Source: [Bacillus] selenitireducens MLS10 (GTDB taxonomy: Bacteria > Bacillota > Bacilli > Bacillales > Salisediminibacteriaceae). Taken from it: 64,000 bases of DNA. The translations under genes and the position numbers were made by a program. Below are positions 8,791-18,637 of the stretch, one piece after another. The notes under the pieces are model-generated. The model was not told the DNA's origin, did not search any database, and worked only from the letters and a program-made list of their open reading frames with translations. Position 1 is the stretch's first letter, and every line of letters starts with the position of its first letter. The stretch lies in contig NC_014219.1 in NCBI RefSeq assembly GCF_000093085.1, positions 2,472,384 through 2,536,383 on the forward strand. Reading direction: 5' to 3'.

Positions 8791-10844
8791 TCCGGTATGT
8801 TCAGTTTATCCATTTTATAGTACAGGCTCCGAATAGAGATTCCTAATTCTTGCGCCGCTTTCGTTTTTACGCCTTCCGACCTGTTCAGCGCTCCCTCAAT
8901 CGCAGAGCGTTCGGCACGGCTCACAATGGTTTCAAGGGTTTCCGATTCCCGTTTATATTCATTTTGATACGACTGTTTATCCGTCGCAGCAATAAACTCC
9001 GGCAAATGAATCGTATCGATTTCCGTAGCAGGATAAGGCATATGGATCATCGCACGGCCGAGAACATTTTCAAGTTCCCGCACATTCCCGGGCCAGTCGT
9101 AAGATTTCAGTTTTCTGACAGCTTCCTTCGTCAGAGCCTGAACATTTCTCCCGTACTCCTGGTTCAATTTGATCATAATCGTGCCTGCAAGGATTTCCAG
9201 ATCCTCAATTCGCTCTCTCAGAGGAGGAATCGTGATGGGCATCCGGTTCAGCCGATAATACAGATCTGCACGAAACGCACCTTCTTCGATCTTTTCCTCA
9301 ATGGTAATGTTGGTGGCTGCGATCACACGTACATCCACCTGAATGGATTTGGTTCCCCCGACACGGATCAGCTCCCCTTCTTGGAGCACCCTCAACAGCT
9401 TCGCCTGCATTTTCGGGGACAGTTCGCCAATCTCATCGAGAAAGATGCTGCCTTTATCGGCCTCTTCAAATAACCCCTTTTTGCCGCCTCTGCGTGCACC
9501 GGAAAACGCGCCATCCTCATAGCCGAAGAGTTCACTTTCAAGCAGTGCCTCCGACAGGGACGCACAGTTTACCCGTATAAATTTATTGAAACGGCGCTTA
9601 CTTTCGTTATGTATCGCATGGGCAAACAATTCTTTCCCTGTGCCGGATTCTCCCCGAAGAAGAATGGTCGCAGGTGTAACTGCTGCGAGTTTAGCCTGAT
9701 CGATGGCAATATGAAGCTGGGCAGCATTCCCTGCAATATCTTTGAAGCCGTACTGCGCTTCAAGTGTGCGAATGATTTTACGGGCTTTTTCGAGTTCAGA
9801 AGTCAGAGCCTCAAGTTCAGAGACATCATGAACGACACCAACACTGCCTTTGATCTCGTCATCGACAAGAACCGGAGCCACGTTTACAATCACATCTTTC
9901 CGCTGAGGTCCGAGCTTCATTCTCACACCTCTTACTGCTTCCCGGGTCCTCAGCACTTTCAGATGCATGCTGTCACCTTCAGAGATATCGGCTGTTGCCG
10001 GTTTTCCAATGACCTGTTCTTCAGTAAGACCGGTAATTCGTGTGTAGGCAGGATTAATAATCAACCCCCGTCCTTCTTCGTCAACAACCGAAATCGCATC
10101 TTCTGAACTTTGAATAATCGCTTCAAGCATCGTCCGGATACTCTTTAAGTTCGTTACCTCTTCTGCCATTTCCTGAATATCAGTGACATCTTTAAACACC
10201 GCAAGAGCACCGGTTATGGTCTCTCCATCGATAATCGGCACTCGGGTTGTGATGATTTTCCGATTTCCGATCAGCGTTTGACGCTGGTGATACTCCCCTT
10301 CGCCCGTTTCAATCACCCGGGGTAAGCGACTCGTCGGCAGGACGTCCCGGATATGGAGGCCCAATACATCCACCTCACGCATTCCCGTCATCTCTTCAGC
10401 CTGTTTGTTCATCATTGTCACGTTTCCCGCATTGTCTATTGCAATCATGCCATCGGATGTGGACTGAAGAATCCGCTCCATTGTACTGCTGTGCTGACGG
10501 ATATTCTCGATCAATTCTTTCTTCTCTCTGATGAGCTGGAATAAAAGCGCCGCCACCGAACCGGGAATCAAAGTCAGATCCCTGTTTTTTGTCTCCCGTT
10601 GAAGAGATTCATAAATATTTTCATCGCCTGTGACATCGATGACGATGTCTTCAGATGTCAACTCCCCGATTCCATCAGTCCAGTCATGAAACGTCGGGAT
10701 TCCGAAATCTTTTGCCCGTTTTATACCGGGCCGTTCAATTTCCTTGTCAACTATACCCGCAACCCTTATCAGACTTGAGTCCTGTATCATATGTAAAATA
10801 GCCGTTCCGCCTTCACCTGCACCAATGATCAAAGCTTTCCTCAC
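8781..10844 (-). CDS. bkdR: Sigma-54-dependent activator of the bkd operon
   Basis: Bacterial enhancer-binding protein, 687 residues. The N-terminal about 110 residues look like a Rossmann-type dinucleotide-binding module ([12 protein letters not shown]). Two PAS domains follow (about 115-235 and 240-345), then the AAA+ domain with Walker A GESGTGKE and DEIGELSP, and a C-terminal Fis-type HTH ([19 protein letters not shown]). The sigma-54 contact loop reads GAFSGA instead of the usual GAFTGA. The start is GTG at 10844 (an overlapping ATG is immediately followed by a stop in its frame), with GGGGTG as RBS. It is transcribed in the same direction as its target operon and lies directly upstream of it. 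Confidence 0.92.
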   Translation of the reverse strand: MRKALIIGAGEGGTAILHMIQDSSLIRVAGIVDKEIERPGIKRAKDFGIPTFHDWTDGIGELTSEDIVIDVTGDENIYESLQRETKNRDLTLIPGSVAALLFQLIREKKELIENIRQHSSTMERILQSTSDGMIAIDNAGNVTMMNKQAEEMTGMREVDVLGLHIRDVLPTSRLPRVIETGEGEYHQRQTLIGNRKIITTRVPIIDGETITGALAVFKDVTDIQEMAEEVTNLKSIRTMLEAIIQSSEDAISVVDEEGRGLIINPAYTRITGLTEEQVIGKPATADISEGDSMHLKVLRTREAVRGVRMKLGPQRKDVIVNVAPVLVDDEIKGSVGVVHDVSELEALTSELEKARKIIRTLEAQYGFKDIAGNAAQLHIAIDQAKLAAVTPATILLRGESGTGKELFAHAIHNESKRRFNKFIRVNCASLSEALLESELFGYEDGAFSGARRGGKKGLFEEADKGSIFLDEIGELSPKMQAKLLRVLQEGELIRVGGTKSIQVDVRVIAATNITIEEKIEEGAFRADLYYRLNRMPITIPPLRERIEDLEILAGTIMIKLNQEYGRNVQALTKEAVRKLKSYDWPGNVRELENVLGRAMIHMPYPATEIDTIHLPEFIAATDKQSYQNEYKRESETLETIVSRAERSAIEGALNRSEGVKTKAAQELGISIRSLYYKMDKLNIPDAT

Positions 10845-10990
10845 ATTTTCACCCCCTGGTCCTAATTCCTACTATAACATGTGAACGGTTTGATCGAAAC
10901 TCTCCTTTTTAATCATTATACTCGACCTCAGAAAAAAACTGCAGTAAACTGTTGATGAACAGACTTGAATACTGAAAGGAACGTGATTCG

Positions 10991-11248
10991 ATGACATTCC
11001 AGCGCCTCCTTGCTCTCATCGTCCTTCTGATCCCTGTTGGACTTGCAGGATATGGGATCAAGCTGATGAGAGATACATTTTTTCAAATCATAAATTGGCC
11101 TTATCCCGGAGGGACGATCCAATTTTTCATTGGGCTCATTGCGTTTATAGCAGGGGTATGGTTTATTGGCGGTTTCATTTTGTATCGCGACCGAAAAAAT
11201 AATAAAGTTGCCATCCGGTTTCAAAAAAAAGCACCTGCAAGAGAGTGA
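10991..11248 (+). CDS. yqzF: DUF2627 small membrane protein (YqzF)
   Basis: 85 residues with two transmembrane segments (about 5-27 and 42-65) and a basic C-terminal tail. It matches the YqzF/DUF2627 family by sequence character and by position between bkdR and spo0A, as in B. subtilis. Function unknown. RBS AAAGGAA before the ATG. One of few plus-strand genes in this part, divergent from bkdR. Confidence 0.8.
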   Translation: MTFQRLLALIVLLIPVGLAGYGIKLMRDTFFQIINWPYPGGTIQFFIGLIAFIAGVWFIGGFILYRDRKNNKVAIRFQKKAPARE

Positions 11249-11261
11249 CTCCTGCAGGTGC
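11231..11261 (-). terminator. Terminator of spo0A (overlaps end of yqzF)
   Basis: Stem GCACCTGCA/TGCAGGTGC with a 13-base loop. On the minus strand eight T residues follow, giving a strong spo0A terminator. On the plus strand it covers the last yqzF codons and is a weaker stop. Confidence 0.8.
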
Positions 11262-11267
11262 TTCACT

Positions 11268-12047
11268 TTATTCACGTTCCGACCATTCGCGGCGAATCCG
11301 CTCAGAGACCATGGCAATAAACTCCGAATTAGTCGGTTTTGACTTGGCCCTGTTTATCGTATGACTGAATGTCTCCGCAATCACATCGACATCCCCGCGT
11401 CCCCATGCGACTTCAATCGCATGACGGATGGCGCGTTCAACGCGACTTGGCGTCGTATCAAAACGTTTGGCCACTTCCGGATACAGAACTTTTGTAATGG
11501 AATTTAAGACATCCACATTCCGGTGAACCAGTTCGATCGCTTCTTTAATGTAATGATAGCCTTTAATATGCGCAGGCACACCAATCTCACGCAACAGGTG
11601 CGAGATGGACTGATCGAGAGATTCATGGTTGATTTTCGTTGCCGATTCCGAAAGACGTCCATTTTTCGGCAGATCCGATACCTGTTTAACCTTCTTCATC
11701 AGTGTATCCATATCAAACGGCTTCAATACGTAATAAGATGCACCAAGTTCGACTGCTTTTCTCGTGTATTCTTCATGACCAAATGCTGTAAGCATGATCA
11801 CTTTGGGCCGCTCCATTTCGTTGATGGTCTGAATTTCTTCCAGGACGGACATACCGTCCATGTGAGGCATAATGATATCCAAAATGAGAATATCCATCTC
11901 CGTCTGCTTGACCATTTTCATACATTCTTGACCGTTATAAGCATGGGCGACCAAAGTCATGTCATCCTGTGCCTTCATGTGTTCATCGACAAGTTCGATC
12001 AATTCCCTGTTATCATCTGCGATCGCAATACGTAGTTTATCCGCCAT
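11268..12047 (-). CDS. spo0A: Response regulator Spo0A
   Basis: Master phosphorelay regulator. The receiver domain (1-125) has acidic pocket DD (11-12), phosphoacceptor D57 in LILDIIMPHMDG, the switch Thr in MLTAFG and Lys in YYVLKPF. The C-terminal effector domain (about 145-259) keeps the DNA-recognition segment SRVERAIRHAIEVAWGRG and the KPTNSEFIAMV stretch. 259 residues, close to the usual 260-267, with no damage visible. Unlike endospore formers, no spoIVB gene lies between recN and spo0A: the gap is 119 bases. An extended -10 (TGGTATACT) lies about 55 bases upstream of the start. Confidence 0.95.
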   Translation of the reverse strand: MADKLRIAIADDNRELIELVDEHMKAQDDMTLVAHAYNGQECMKMVKQTEMDILILDIIMPHMDGMSVLEEIQTINEMERPKVIMLTAFGHEEYTRKAVELGASYYVLKPFDMDTLMKKVKQVSDLPKNGRLSESATKINHESLDQSISHLLREIGVPAHIKGYHYIKEAIELVHRNVDVLNSITKVLYPEVAKRFDTTPSRVERAIRHAIEVAWGRGDVDVIAETFSHTINRAKSKPTNSEFIAMVSERIRREWSERE

Positions 12048-12094
12048 ATATCTCCCTGCCTTTTGCCTGACAATCGTTGCTTAATCCTGTTTCC

Positions 12095-12103
12095 GTAACA
12101 GTA
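12095..12103 (-). promoter_or_regulatory. Extended -10 promoter for spo0A
   Basis: TGGTATACT on the minus strand in the recN-spo0A gap has the TGnTATACT form of a vegetative extended -10. I see no good -35 and no clear sigma-H or 0A-box pattern. Confidence 0.4.
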
Positions 12104-12166
12104 TACCACAGCTCGGGATATATCCATAGGATCAAATGTGAAAAGCGTGTGCACAAAGTGCTTTCA

Positions 12167-13876
12167 CTATTCTTCCTTCATGCGATCTGCCTGTGCAATC
12201 AGTTCATTCGCGTGTTGTCTTGTTAAGTCCGTAATTTCAACACCGGATATCATCCGGCTTATTTCTTCGGTTTTATCTTTTGCAGAGAGAGCCTCAACTC
12301 TGGTGATTGTTCGGTTTTGCTTTGATTCTTTCGAGATGAACATATGTGTGTCTGCCATCGCCGCCACCTGAGGCAAATGGGTGATGCAAAGCACCTGTGA
12401 ATTACCGGATATCCGATGGATCTTTTCTGCTATCGCCTGAGCGACTCTGCCACTGACACCGGTATCCACTTCATCAAAAATCAGTGATGTGACACCTTCA
12501 TGTTTTGAGAGGATTGTCTTCAGCGCCAGTATCATCCTCGAAATTTCACCACCGGAAGCGATTTTTGCCAAGGATTTTAATGGTTCTCCTTTGTTTGTGG
12601 CAACCTGAAATGACACCTTGTCGATGCCTTCTTTTGTTATGGCCTCATCTCCGCTTTCAAGGTCTCCTGTATCAATCTTAACATCAAAGACGGTATCTTT
12701 CATATAGAGTTCTTTCAGCTGAGTCTGAATCGCTTTTTCCAGTTTCCCGGCGGCTTTTTTCCGCTGTTCATGTAAATGTGTTCCTTCAAGGATGAGATCT
12801 TTGCGAAGAGCTGCCACTTCTTCCTGCCATTCTTCGATGCGTTGCTCCCGATTGGACAATGCATCGATCTCCTCTTCAACCCTCGAAGCATATTCAAGTA
12901 TGTCATTAACAGTTGCTCCGTATTTTCTCTTTAACTGCTGAATTTCTGACAGCCGGTCCTCAATAACCTGCAATCGCTCTGAATCAAAGGTGATGGTTTC
13001 AAAATAATCTCTGAGAGAAAAAGATGCTTCCTCGAGGAGGTAGTACTGATTTGTTACTGACTCGTTCAGAGAAGCGAGTTTGTCGTCGACTTCAGCTGCT
13101 TCACTGAGCTGATTCATCGCAGTCATTACCCACTCAAGACCTTTCCCGTCACCATAAAGGGCGTCGTAAGAGCCCCTTACAGCATTGTAGAGATGCTCGC
13201 TATTTTCAAGGAGTTTTTTCTCCTCAAGCAGTTCTTCATCTTCACCCGGACTGAGATCCGCATCTGAAATCTCGTTGTATTGATACTGCAGCAAATCGAG
13301 CCTCTGGGCAAGCTGCTGTTCATTATCGGAGAACTGATGCAGTTGTTTCCTTTTTTGCATATATTGTTTATACAAAACACCATATTCTTTTTTTGCCTTT
13401 TCAACCGGCTTCCCTGCAAACCGGTCCAAAAAGCCGACGTGCTGATCCTGTTGCAGCAAACGCTGGTGCTCATGCTGGCCATGAATATCCACAAGCGTTT
13501 GCCCAACCTGTCTCAGAATTCCGAGCGTCGTCAGTTTGCCATTGATCCGGCAGATGCTCTTCCCCTGATTGGTGATCTCCCGACGAAGCAAAACGGTCCC
13601 TTCTTCAATTTTAGGCAGATCAAGTTCCTCAAACAACGCATTTAACTCCCGGTTCACCGGATCCTCAATCGAAAAGATTCCTTCTATTTCAGCGCGTTTG
13701 CTGGCATGCCGAACAAAATCGGCAGACCCGCGTCCACCGATTAATTGTCCTATGGCATCAATGATGATGGATTTCCCCGCTCCGGTTTCACCCGTCATGA
13801 CAGTCAAACCGCCTTCAAATGAAATGGTGACGCGTTCAATGATTGCAAAATCTTTTATTGTCAGTTCAAGTAACAA
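12167..13876 (-). CDS. recN: DNA repair ATPase RecN
   Basis: SMC-like ATPase that acts early at double-strand breaks. N-terminal Walker A GETGAGKS, a long central coiled-coil region (about 150-380), the signature KIASGGEISRMILALK and Walker B LIFDEVDTGVSG near the C-terminus. 569 residues, normal for Bacillus RecN. It follows ahrC by 19 bases, the usual arrangement. Confidence 0.95.
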   Translation of the reverse strand: MLLELTIKDFAIIERVTISFEGGLTVMTGETGAGKSIIIDAIGQLIGGRGSADFVRHASKRAEIEGIFSIEDPVNRELNALFEELDLPKIEEGTVLLRREITNQGKSICRINGKLTTLGILRQVGQTLVDIHGQHEHQRLLQQDQHVGFLDRFAGKPVEKAKKEYGVLYKQYMQKRKQLHQFSDNEQQLAQRLDLLQYQYNEISDADLSPGEDEELLEEKKLLENSEHLYNAVRGSYDALYGDGKGLEWVMTAMNQLSEAAEVDDKLASLNESVTNQYYLLEEASFSLRDYFETITFDSERLQVIEDRLSEIQQLKRKYGATVNDILEYASRVEEEIDALSNREQRIEEWQEEVAALRKDLILEGTHLHEQRKKAAGKLEKAIQTQLKELYMKDTVFDVKIDTGDLESGDEAITKEGIDKVSFQVATNKGEPLKSLAKIASGGEISRMILALKTILSKHEGVTSLIFDEVDTGVSGRVAQAIAEKIHRISGNSQVLCITHLPQVAAMADTHMFISKESKQNRTITRVEALSAKDKTEEISRMISGVEITDLTRQHANELIAQADRMKEE

Positions 13877-13895
13877 TCTGATCGCCGCCTCTCTG

Positions 13896-14345
13896 TTAAA
13901 GCATATCGAGAAATCGCTTGCTGACCTGTTCCGCCTGTTTAGCTTCCCTGCATATTATCAGAATGGTATCATCGCCGCAAATATTACCCATGACTTCCTC
14001 CCATTCCAGGTTATCAATCAGGGCACCAACGGCATTTGCATTTCCCGGTAATGTTTTCATCACAATCATGTTCCCCGTGCTGTCAATTGACACAAAGCAG
14101 TCAACAAGCGTCCGTTTGATTTTTTGAAGCGGATTAAACCGCTGATCTGATGGAAGACTGTACTTATAACGCCCGTCCATCATCGGCACTTTCACAAGAT
14201 GCAGTTCCTTGATGTCTCTGCTGACAGTTGCCTGAGTGACATTGAACCCTGCATCCCTTAAATTTTGAACAAGATCATCCTGCGTCTCAATCTCTCTGTT
14301 ACTGATAATATCCCTGATCTTTATATGTCTTTGTCCTTTATTCAT
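13896..14345 (-). CDS. ahrC: Arginine repressor/activator AhrC (ArgR)
   Basis: Arginine-binding hexameric regulator of arginine synthesis and catabolism genes. The N-terminal winged helix has [17 protein letters not shown]; the C-terminal domain has the hexamer/arginine-binding segment [12 protein letters not shown] and the GDDTILIIC stretch. 149 residues, exact family length. It sits between tlyA and recN, as in B. subtilis. Confidence 0.94.
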   Translation of the reverse strand: MNKGQRHIKIRDIISNREIETQDDLVQNLRDAGFNVTQATVSRDIKELHLVKVPMMDGRYKYSLPSDQRFNPLQKIKRTLVDCFVSIDSTGNMIVMKTLPGNANAVGALIDNLEWEEVMGNICGDDTILIICREAKQAEQVSKRFLDML

Positions 14346-14380
14346 GACATGTTCCCTCCATTGATTGATTCTTCAACAAT

Positions 14381-14409
14381 ATTGTATCTGATTTTTTATA
14401 TTTATACAA
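14381..14409 (-). promoter_or_regulatory. Sigma-A promoter of ahrC
   Basis: TTGTAT (14404-14409), a 17-base spacer and TACAAT (14381-14386) on the minus strand, about 36 bases before the ahrC start. The spacer is AT-rich; an ARG box here is possible but not clear. Confidence 0.55.
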
Positions 14410-14419
14410 ATCAATGAAA

Positions 14420-14452
14420 GAACAAAACCGGATCCCATCAGGAAGGATCCAG
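14420..14452 (-). terminator. Terminator after tlyA
   Basis: Stem CTGGATCC/GGGATCCGG followed on the minus strand by GTTTTGTT. It ends the nusB-to-tlyA transcription unit before the ahrC promoter. Confidence 0.65.
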
Positions 14453-14466
14453 TCTGATTATACGTC

Positions 14467-15273
14467 TTATCCGCTCTGATGAGCTTCTGTTACAACTTTC
14501 TTAATCATGGTTCTGTCAAAAGGACGCCTGCAAGAGTCGCTTGCACTCATATGCATTAAAAATTCAATATTGCCTTCTCCGCCCCGAACCGGGGAGGGCG
14601 CCAATCCCTCTATTGTATATCCGAGCGATTCCGAAAAATCGGTCAGATCCGATAGGACGCGTTCGTGGATATGACGGTCCCTGATGATGCCCTTTTTACC
14701 GACTTCGTCTCTGCCAGCTTCAAACTGGGGTTTCACGAGAGTCATAATACCACTGTTCGGCTGAATGATCGTCTGCAAGACAGGTAAAAGGAGCCTGATC
14801 GATATAAACGAAACATCAAAGGTTGCAAAATCCGGCTTGGCACCAGTGAAATCTTCCGGTTTTGCATACCTGAAATTCGTTCGCTCCATAACCGTAACCC
14901 GCTCATCCTGCCTGAGCTTCCAGGCCAGCTGATTATATCCGACATCCAGTGCATAGACATGTTCGGCACCATTCTGCAGAGCGCAATCTGTAAATCCGCC
15001 CGTCGATGAACCGATATCAAGCATTACCTTTCCCGCCAAAGACAGATCAAAAACTTCTATTGCTCTTTGCAGTTTAAGTCCCCCCCTACTTACGTAAGGG
15101 AGGACTTCGCCTTTTATGGACAGTTTCGCATCAATATTCACTTTTGCTCCTGCTTTATCAATCCGTTCTCCGTCTGCCAAAACCAGACCGGCCATAATTG
15201 AGCGCTTGGCGCGCTCCCTGGATTCGGCAAGTCCTTGCTCGACGAGGAGAATATCTATACGTTCTTTTTTCAT
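14467..15273 (-). CDS. tlyA: TlyA-family rRNA 2'-O-methyltransferase (YqxC)
   Basis: S4 RNA-binding domain (residues 1-60, RIDILLVEQGLAESRERAKRSIMAG) followed by an FtsJ-like SAM-dependent methyltransferase domain (LDIGSSTGGFTDCAL is the SAM motif). The family methylates ribose in 16S/23S rRNA; some members were first described as haemolysins. 268 residues, normal. Its ATG follows the dxs TAA with no gap, so the two genes are translationally coupled. Confidence 0.9.
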   Translation of the reverse strand: MKKERIDILLVEQGLAESRERAKRSIMAGLVLADGERIDKAGAKVNIDAKLSIKGEVLPYVSRGGLKLQRAIEVFDLSLAGKVMLDIGSSTGGFTDCALQNGAEHVYALDVGYNQLAWKLRQDERVTVMERTNFRYAKPEDFTGAKPDFATFDVSFISIRLLLPVLQTIIQPNSGIMTLVKPQFEAGRDEVGKKGIIRDRHIHERVLSDLTDFSESLGYTIEGLAPSPVRGGEGNIEFLMHMSASDSCRRPFDRTMIKKVVTEAHQSG

Positions 15274-17163
15274 TTATGCACGCTGCCTTTTCATAGGTAT
15301 TGCTTTTAATGCACGCTTAGCCACTTCGTCACTTGTCAATCCAATCTCCTCAAGAAGCTGTGGTACGCTGCCATGCTCGATGTAACGATCCGGAATACCC
15401 ATTCGCTCAACGTGAACACGGTGACGGTCCTGATCGTGGAAAAATTCCAGTACAGCACTTCCGAATCCGCCTAAGAGAGCCGATTCTTCAATCGTAAGAA
15501 TCGGGGTCTGCTCATCAGCCAATTTAAGAAGCATATCTGCATCCAATGGTTTGATTGAACGTGCGTTGACAACCCTTGCTGAGACACCCTTCTTTTGCAG
15601 TTGCTCAGCGGCAGCCTCAGCAACAGGAATCATAGTGCCGAATGTCAAAATGGTCAAGTCGGTGCCTTCTTTAAGCACTTCCCATTTGCCCAACGGAATC
15701 TCTTTTAATTCCTGATCCATCTCAATACCGTAACCTGTCCCTCTCGGATAGCGGACAGCCATTGGACCATCGTCATTTTGAACAGCCGTGTAAAGCATAT
15801 GCTGCAACTCATTCTCATCTTTCGGCTGAATAATTTTCATATTTGGCAGGTGACGCAAATAGGAAATGTCAAAAACACCCTGGTGCGTCTCGCCATCTGC
15901 CCCTACGAGCCCTGCCCTGTCAATAGCAAAGACGACATTCAAATTCTGACGGCACACGTCATGAACCAGCTGATCATAACCTCTTTGCAAGAACGTTGAA
16001 TATACTGCAAATACAGGCTTCATCCCTTGAGTGGCAAGACCTGCAGACATCGTCGTTGCATGCTGTTCGGCTATCCCGACATCAAACGTCCGTTCAGGGA
16101 AGTCCTGTGCGAATTTGTCAAGACCAGTCCCCCCCGGCATAGCAGCTGTAATTGCTACCACTCTATTGTCGTTTGCAGCTATCTTTTTCAGGGTGCTGGC
16201 AAAAACACCGCTGTACGATGGAGGCCCTGGTTTCTTCACGACCTCGCCGGATTCAATTTTATAAGGCCCCAGGCCATGCCAAGTCCCTTTGGCATCGTTT
16301 TCCGCCGGACCGTATCCTTTGCCTTTTTTCGTAATGACATGTACGAGGACTGGTCCTTTTGTCTTTTTGGCATACAGAAAATTCTTCTTGAGATCTTCAA
16401 GATCATGACCGTCGACAGGACCGAGATACGTAAAGCCCATTTCTTCAAAAAACATGCCGGATACCAGCAGGTATTTGAGACTGTCTTTCACCCGCTCAGC
16501 AGTTGCAGCAAGACGACCGCCAAATGCAGGAATTTTGCGAATCAGCATTTCAAGGTCTTCCTTCGCCCGCTGATACTTTCCTGCTGTGCGCATTCTGCCA
16601 AGCATTGAATGAAGCGCTCCAACGTTCGGTGCTATGGACATTTCGTTGTCGTTCAAAACGACGGTGACATCCGTCTGTTCATGTCCGATGTGGTTAAGCG
16701 CTTCCAAAGCCATACCTCCGGTTAGGGCCCCATCACCGATAATCGGTACAACATGTGAATTTTCACCTTTTAAATCCCTTGCTAGTGCCATGCCCATGGC
16801 ACCGGATAATGACGTTGAGCTGTGTCCGGTCTCCCATACGTCATGTTCACTTTCTGAGCGTTTCGGGAATCCGCATAAACCTTCGTATTGACGGAGCTGT
16901 TCGAACTGTCCGGCTCTGCCGGTCAATATTTTATGAACATATGCCTGGTGGCCAACGTCGAATAAAAATTTGTCTTTCGGGCTGTCGAAGAGCTGATGAA
17001 GCACAAGCGTCAATTCTACAACACCGAGATTGGGTCCCAAATGCCCACCTGTTACCGATAGGTGAGAAATAAGAAAATCCCGGATATCCTGGGCCAGACT
17101 TTCAAGTTCTTCGTCGGAACACTCTTTTAAAAACGCCGGGTCCTTCACATTTAACAAGTCCAA
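15274..17163 (-). CDS. dxs: 1-deoxy-D-xylulose-5-phosphate synthase
   Basis: ThDP enzyme that condenses pyruvate and glyceraldehyde-3-phosphate, the first step of the MEP isoprenoid pathway. Motifs: [14 protein letters not shown], the ThDP-binding [14 protein letters not shown], and the transketolase segment [10 protein letters not shown]. 629 residues, normal. The start is TTG at 17163, giving MDLL, the family N-terminus, with GTGAGGG as RBS. It lies downstream of ispA, OLE RNA and oapA in one operon. Confidence 0.95.
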   Translation of the reverse strand: MDLLNVKDPAFLKECSDEELESLAQDIRDFLISHLSVTGGHLGPNLGVVELTLVLHQLFDSPKDKFLFDVGHQAYVHKILTGRAGQFEQLRQYEGLCGFPKRSESEHDVWETGHSSTSLSGAMGMALARDLKGENSHVVPIIGDGALTGGMALEALNHIGHEQTDVTVVLNDNEMSIAPNVGALHSMLGRMRTAGKYQRAKEDLEMLIRKIPAFGGRLAATAERVKDSLKYLLVSGMFFEEMGFTYLGPVDGHDLEDLKKNFLYAKKTKGPVLVHVITKKGKGYGPAENDAKGTWHGLGPYKIESGEVVKKPGPPSYSGVFASTLKKIAANDNRVVAITAAMPGGTGLDKFAQDFPERTFDVGIAEQHATTMSAGLATQGMKPVFAVYSTFLQRGYDQLVHDVCRQNLNVVFAIDRAGLVGADGETHQGVFDISYLRHLPNMKIIQPKDENELQHMLYTAVQNDDGPMAVRYPRGTGYGIEMDQELKEIPLGKWEVLKEGTDLTILTFGTMIPVAEAAAEQLQKKGVSARVVNARSIKPLDADMLLKLADEQTPILTIEESALLGGFGSAVLEFFHDQDRHRVHVERMGIPDRYIEHGSVPQLLEEIGLTSDEVAKRALKAIPMKRQRA

Positions 17164-17172
17164 AGAAAACCC

Positions 17173-17787
17173 TCACTTTCTGTTTTTAAGCTTACTTTTC
17201 TGTTTCCTCTGTTTTTTATCACTGAATATGGTTATATTCAATTTTACCTCTAAAAAGTAAAATAATCTACCCACTTGGTAAATTATTTCCGTCGAATACT
17301 GAATGGCAATTGTTTTCCCGACGGATTTACCTCCGACCGTCAGAGCCGCAACCACACTCGTAAATAAGACAGAGATCAAAAACTGAATGGTGCTTCCCTC
17401 ACTGTGACCGAGTTGAAGAGCGAGCTGCAAGACCACATAAGCTGATGCGGTACCACTGATTACCCCTGCGATATCTCCAATGACGTCGTTGGTGAAATTT
17501 GAAAAACGGTCTGCGTTTCGCGTAATCGCAACGGCATGTCTGCTGCCGGGGACCTTTTCCGCTGCCATCGCATGGAAAGGTCGCTCAGATGCAGCGGTGG
17601 CTGCAACACCGATCGTGTCCGAAAAGACACCGATAAAGACGATGATAATGACAATGAACATCCCCGCTGCCCAGTTGACGCCACTTAGAACCGCCGTTGA
17701 AATGATCGCAAACATTGCTGCCATAAAGAGTGTGACAATGGAAATCAGGCCACTCCATTTTAAAGATTTAATTAAAGTCGGTTTCAT
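17173..17787 (-). CDS. oapA: OLE RNA-associated membrane protein OapA
   Basis: 204 residues with four predicted membrane spans (about 12-34, 40-62, 100-125, 135-160) and a very basic C-terminal tail (KKQRKQKSKLKNRK). The sequence around SERPFHAMAAEK...AITRNADRFSNF...NDVIGDI resembles the DUF21/CNNM transmembrane domain without the CBS domains. In OLE-bearing Firmicutes, OapA is encoded between the OLE RNA and dxs and binds OLE RNA at the membrane; mutants are sensitive to ethanol, cold and Mg2+ stress. Here it lies exactly there. The RBS (GTAGGGT) is weak. Identification rests on position, fold and the neighbouring RNA. Confidence 0.88.
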   Translation of the reverse strand: MKPTLIKSLKWSGLISIVTLFMAAMFAIISTAVLSGVNWAAGMFIVIIIVFIGVFSDTIGVAATAASERPFHAMAAEKVPGSRHAVAITRNADRFSNFTNDVIGDIAGVISGTASAYVVLQLALQLGHSEGSTIQFLISVLFTSVVAALTVGGKSVGKTIAIQYSTEIIYQVGRLFYFLEVKLNITIFSDKKQRKQKSKLKNRK

Positions 17788-17977
17788 AATCTATACCCTA
17801 CTTTTTTAGAATTCAGCCCTCTTTGGAGCAGTTTTTTTGAAGCGATGTCTAATGATTTTATAACACTCCCGGCGTGGATCCAATGCAGAACATGACGCTC
17901 ATTGTACCGTTTAAGATGCCATTACCCTTTGTAAGCGGACTCCTGATCACCCAAACATCACGCTTTATTCTGACTGT

Positions 17978-18003
17978 AAAAGAAAACCCGCCTGCTTGGC
18001 GAG
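17978..18003 (-). terminator. Terminator-like hairpin at the OLE RNA 3' end
   Basis: CTCGCC-AAGCA-GGCGGG followed by TTTTCTTTT on the minus strand. oapA and dxs lie downstream, so it must be leaky or act as a processing point. Confidence 0.55.
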
Positions 18004-18630
18004 TCCGTTAGTCTTCTGCTATGTAAAAAACACGGGTGGTCGTCCAAAAGATAAAGACTGCGCCTTAGGTCCAGTAGGTTTTCCCAAGCGGGTACCCGAG
18101 CGTCGCCGCCCGGACGGTTTCCCTTTAAACCCGCCTTGACGATGTCGCCATTCGTCAGACTGGATTACCACTCAGTACGCACTATAATCCCTTTTGAACG
18201 TCAATTGAACAGTCTAGGAGTTTTCCTCAACAGCTCTTACCAATCCCTATCCTCTTTTGCAGATCCGATTTCATACGGGTAAACCGTAATCCCCTCGGGA
18301 TCCACTCAAGGCAGGCTACGCTGCTCACAGACCTCCCAAGCCTGCAAAGCAGGTTCATACCCTGAATGTCCGGTTACCAGGGATAGCTCCCAGTCATTCA
18401 GGGCCTCCACGGCTGCAGGGTCAACGCCCACATGCCTTTGTGGATCGCCCTACAGCCTTTACTCCCAGTCATGACCCAAGGCTGGGCGCCTCAAGCCAAA
18501 ACTAGAAACTTCATCGATGTGCCCTTTAGCGGATTTTTAGGCCCGCTTTGGAGATTGGAGAGCCGACTAGAATACTGCACCACCCGCAACCTTAAGAATA
18601 CCATGAAATCCAGATGTCAGACAACAAAAG
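17978..18630 (-). ncRNA. ole: OLE RNA (ornate, large, extremophilic)
   Basis: An 850-base space between ispA and oapA has no credible reading frame but is GC-rich and highly structured on the minus strand. The ends pair: GGGTGGT near the 5' end (complement of 18579-18585) with ACCACCC near the 3' end (complement of 18034-18040). Inside are strong hairpins such as CCCTGAATG...CATTCAGGG (18360-18403) and CCTGC-TT-GCAGG. A GC hairpin followed by TTTTCTTTT (17978-18003) marks the 3' end. Size (about 600-650 nt), position ispA-RNA-oapA-dxs and neighbour OapA match the published OLE RNA, which forms a membrane-bound ribonucleoprotein. The 5' end is approximate and probably made by processing of the operon mRNA. 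Confidence 0.9.
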
Positions 18631-18637
18631 GTTTTGA

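Noticed and set aside
10928-11317. 129-codon minus-strand frame opposite yqzF
   Set aside because: It is the shadow of yqzF, crosses the spo0A terminator, and has no RBS.
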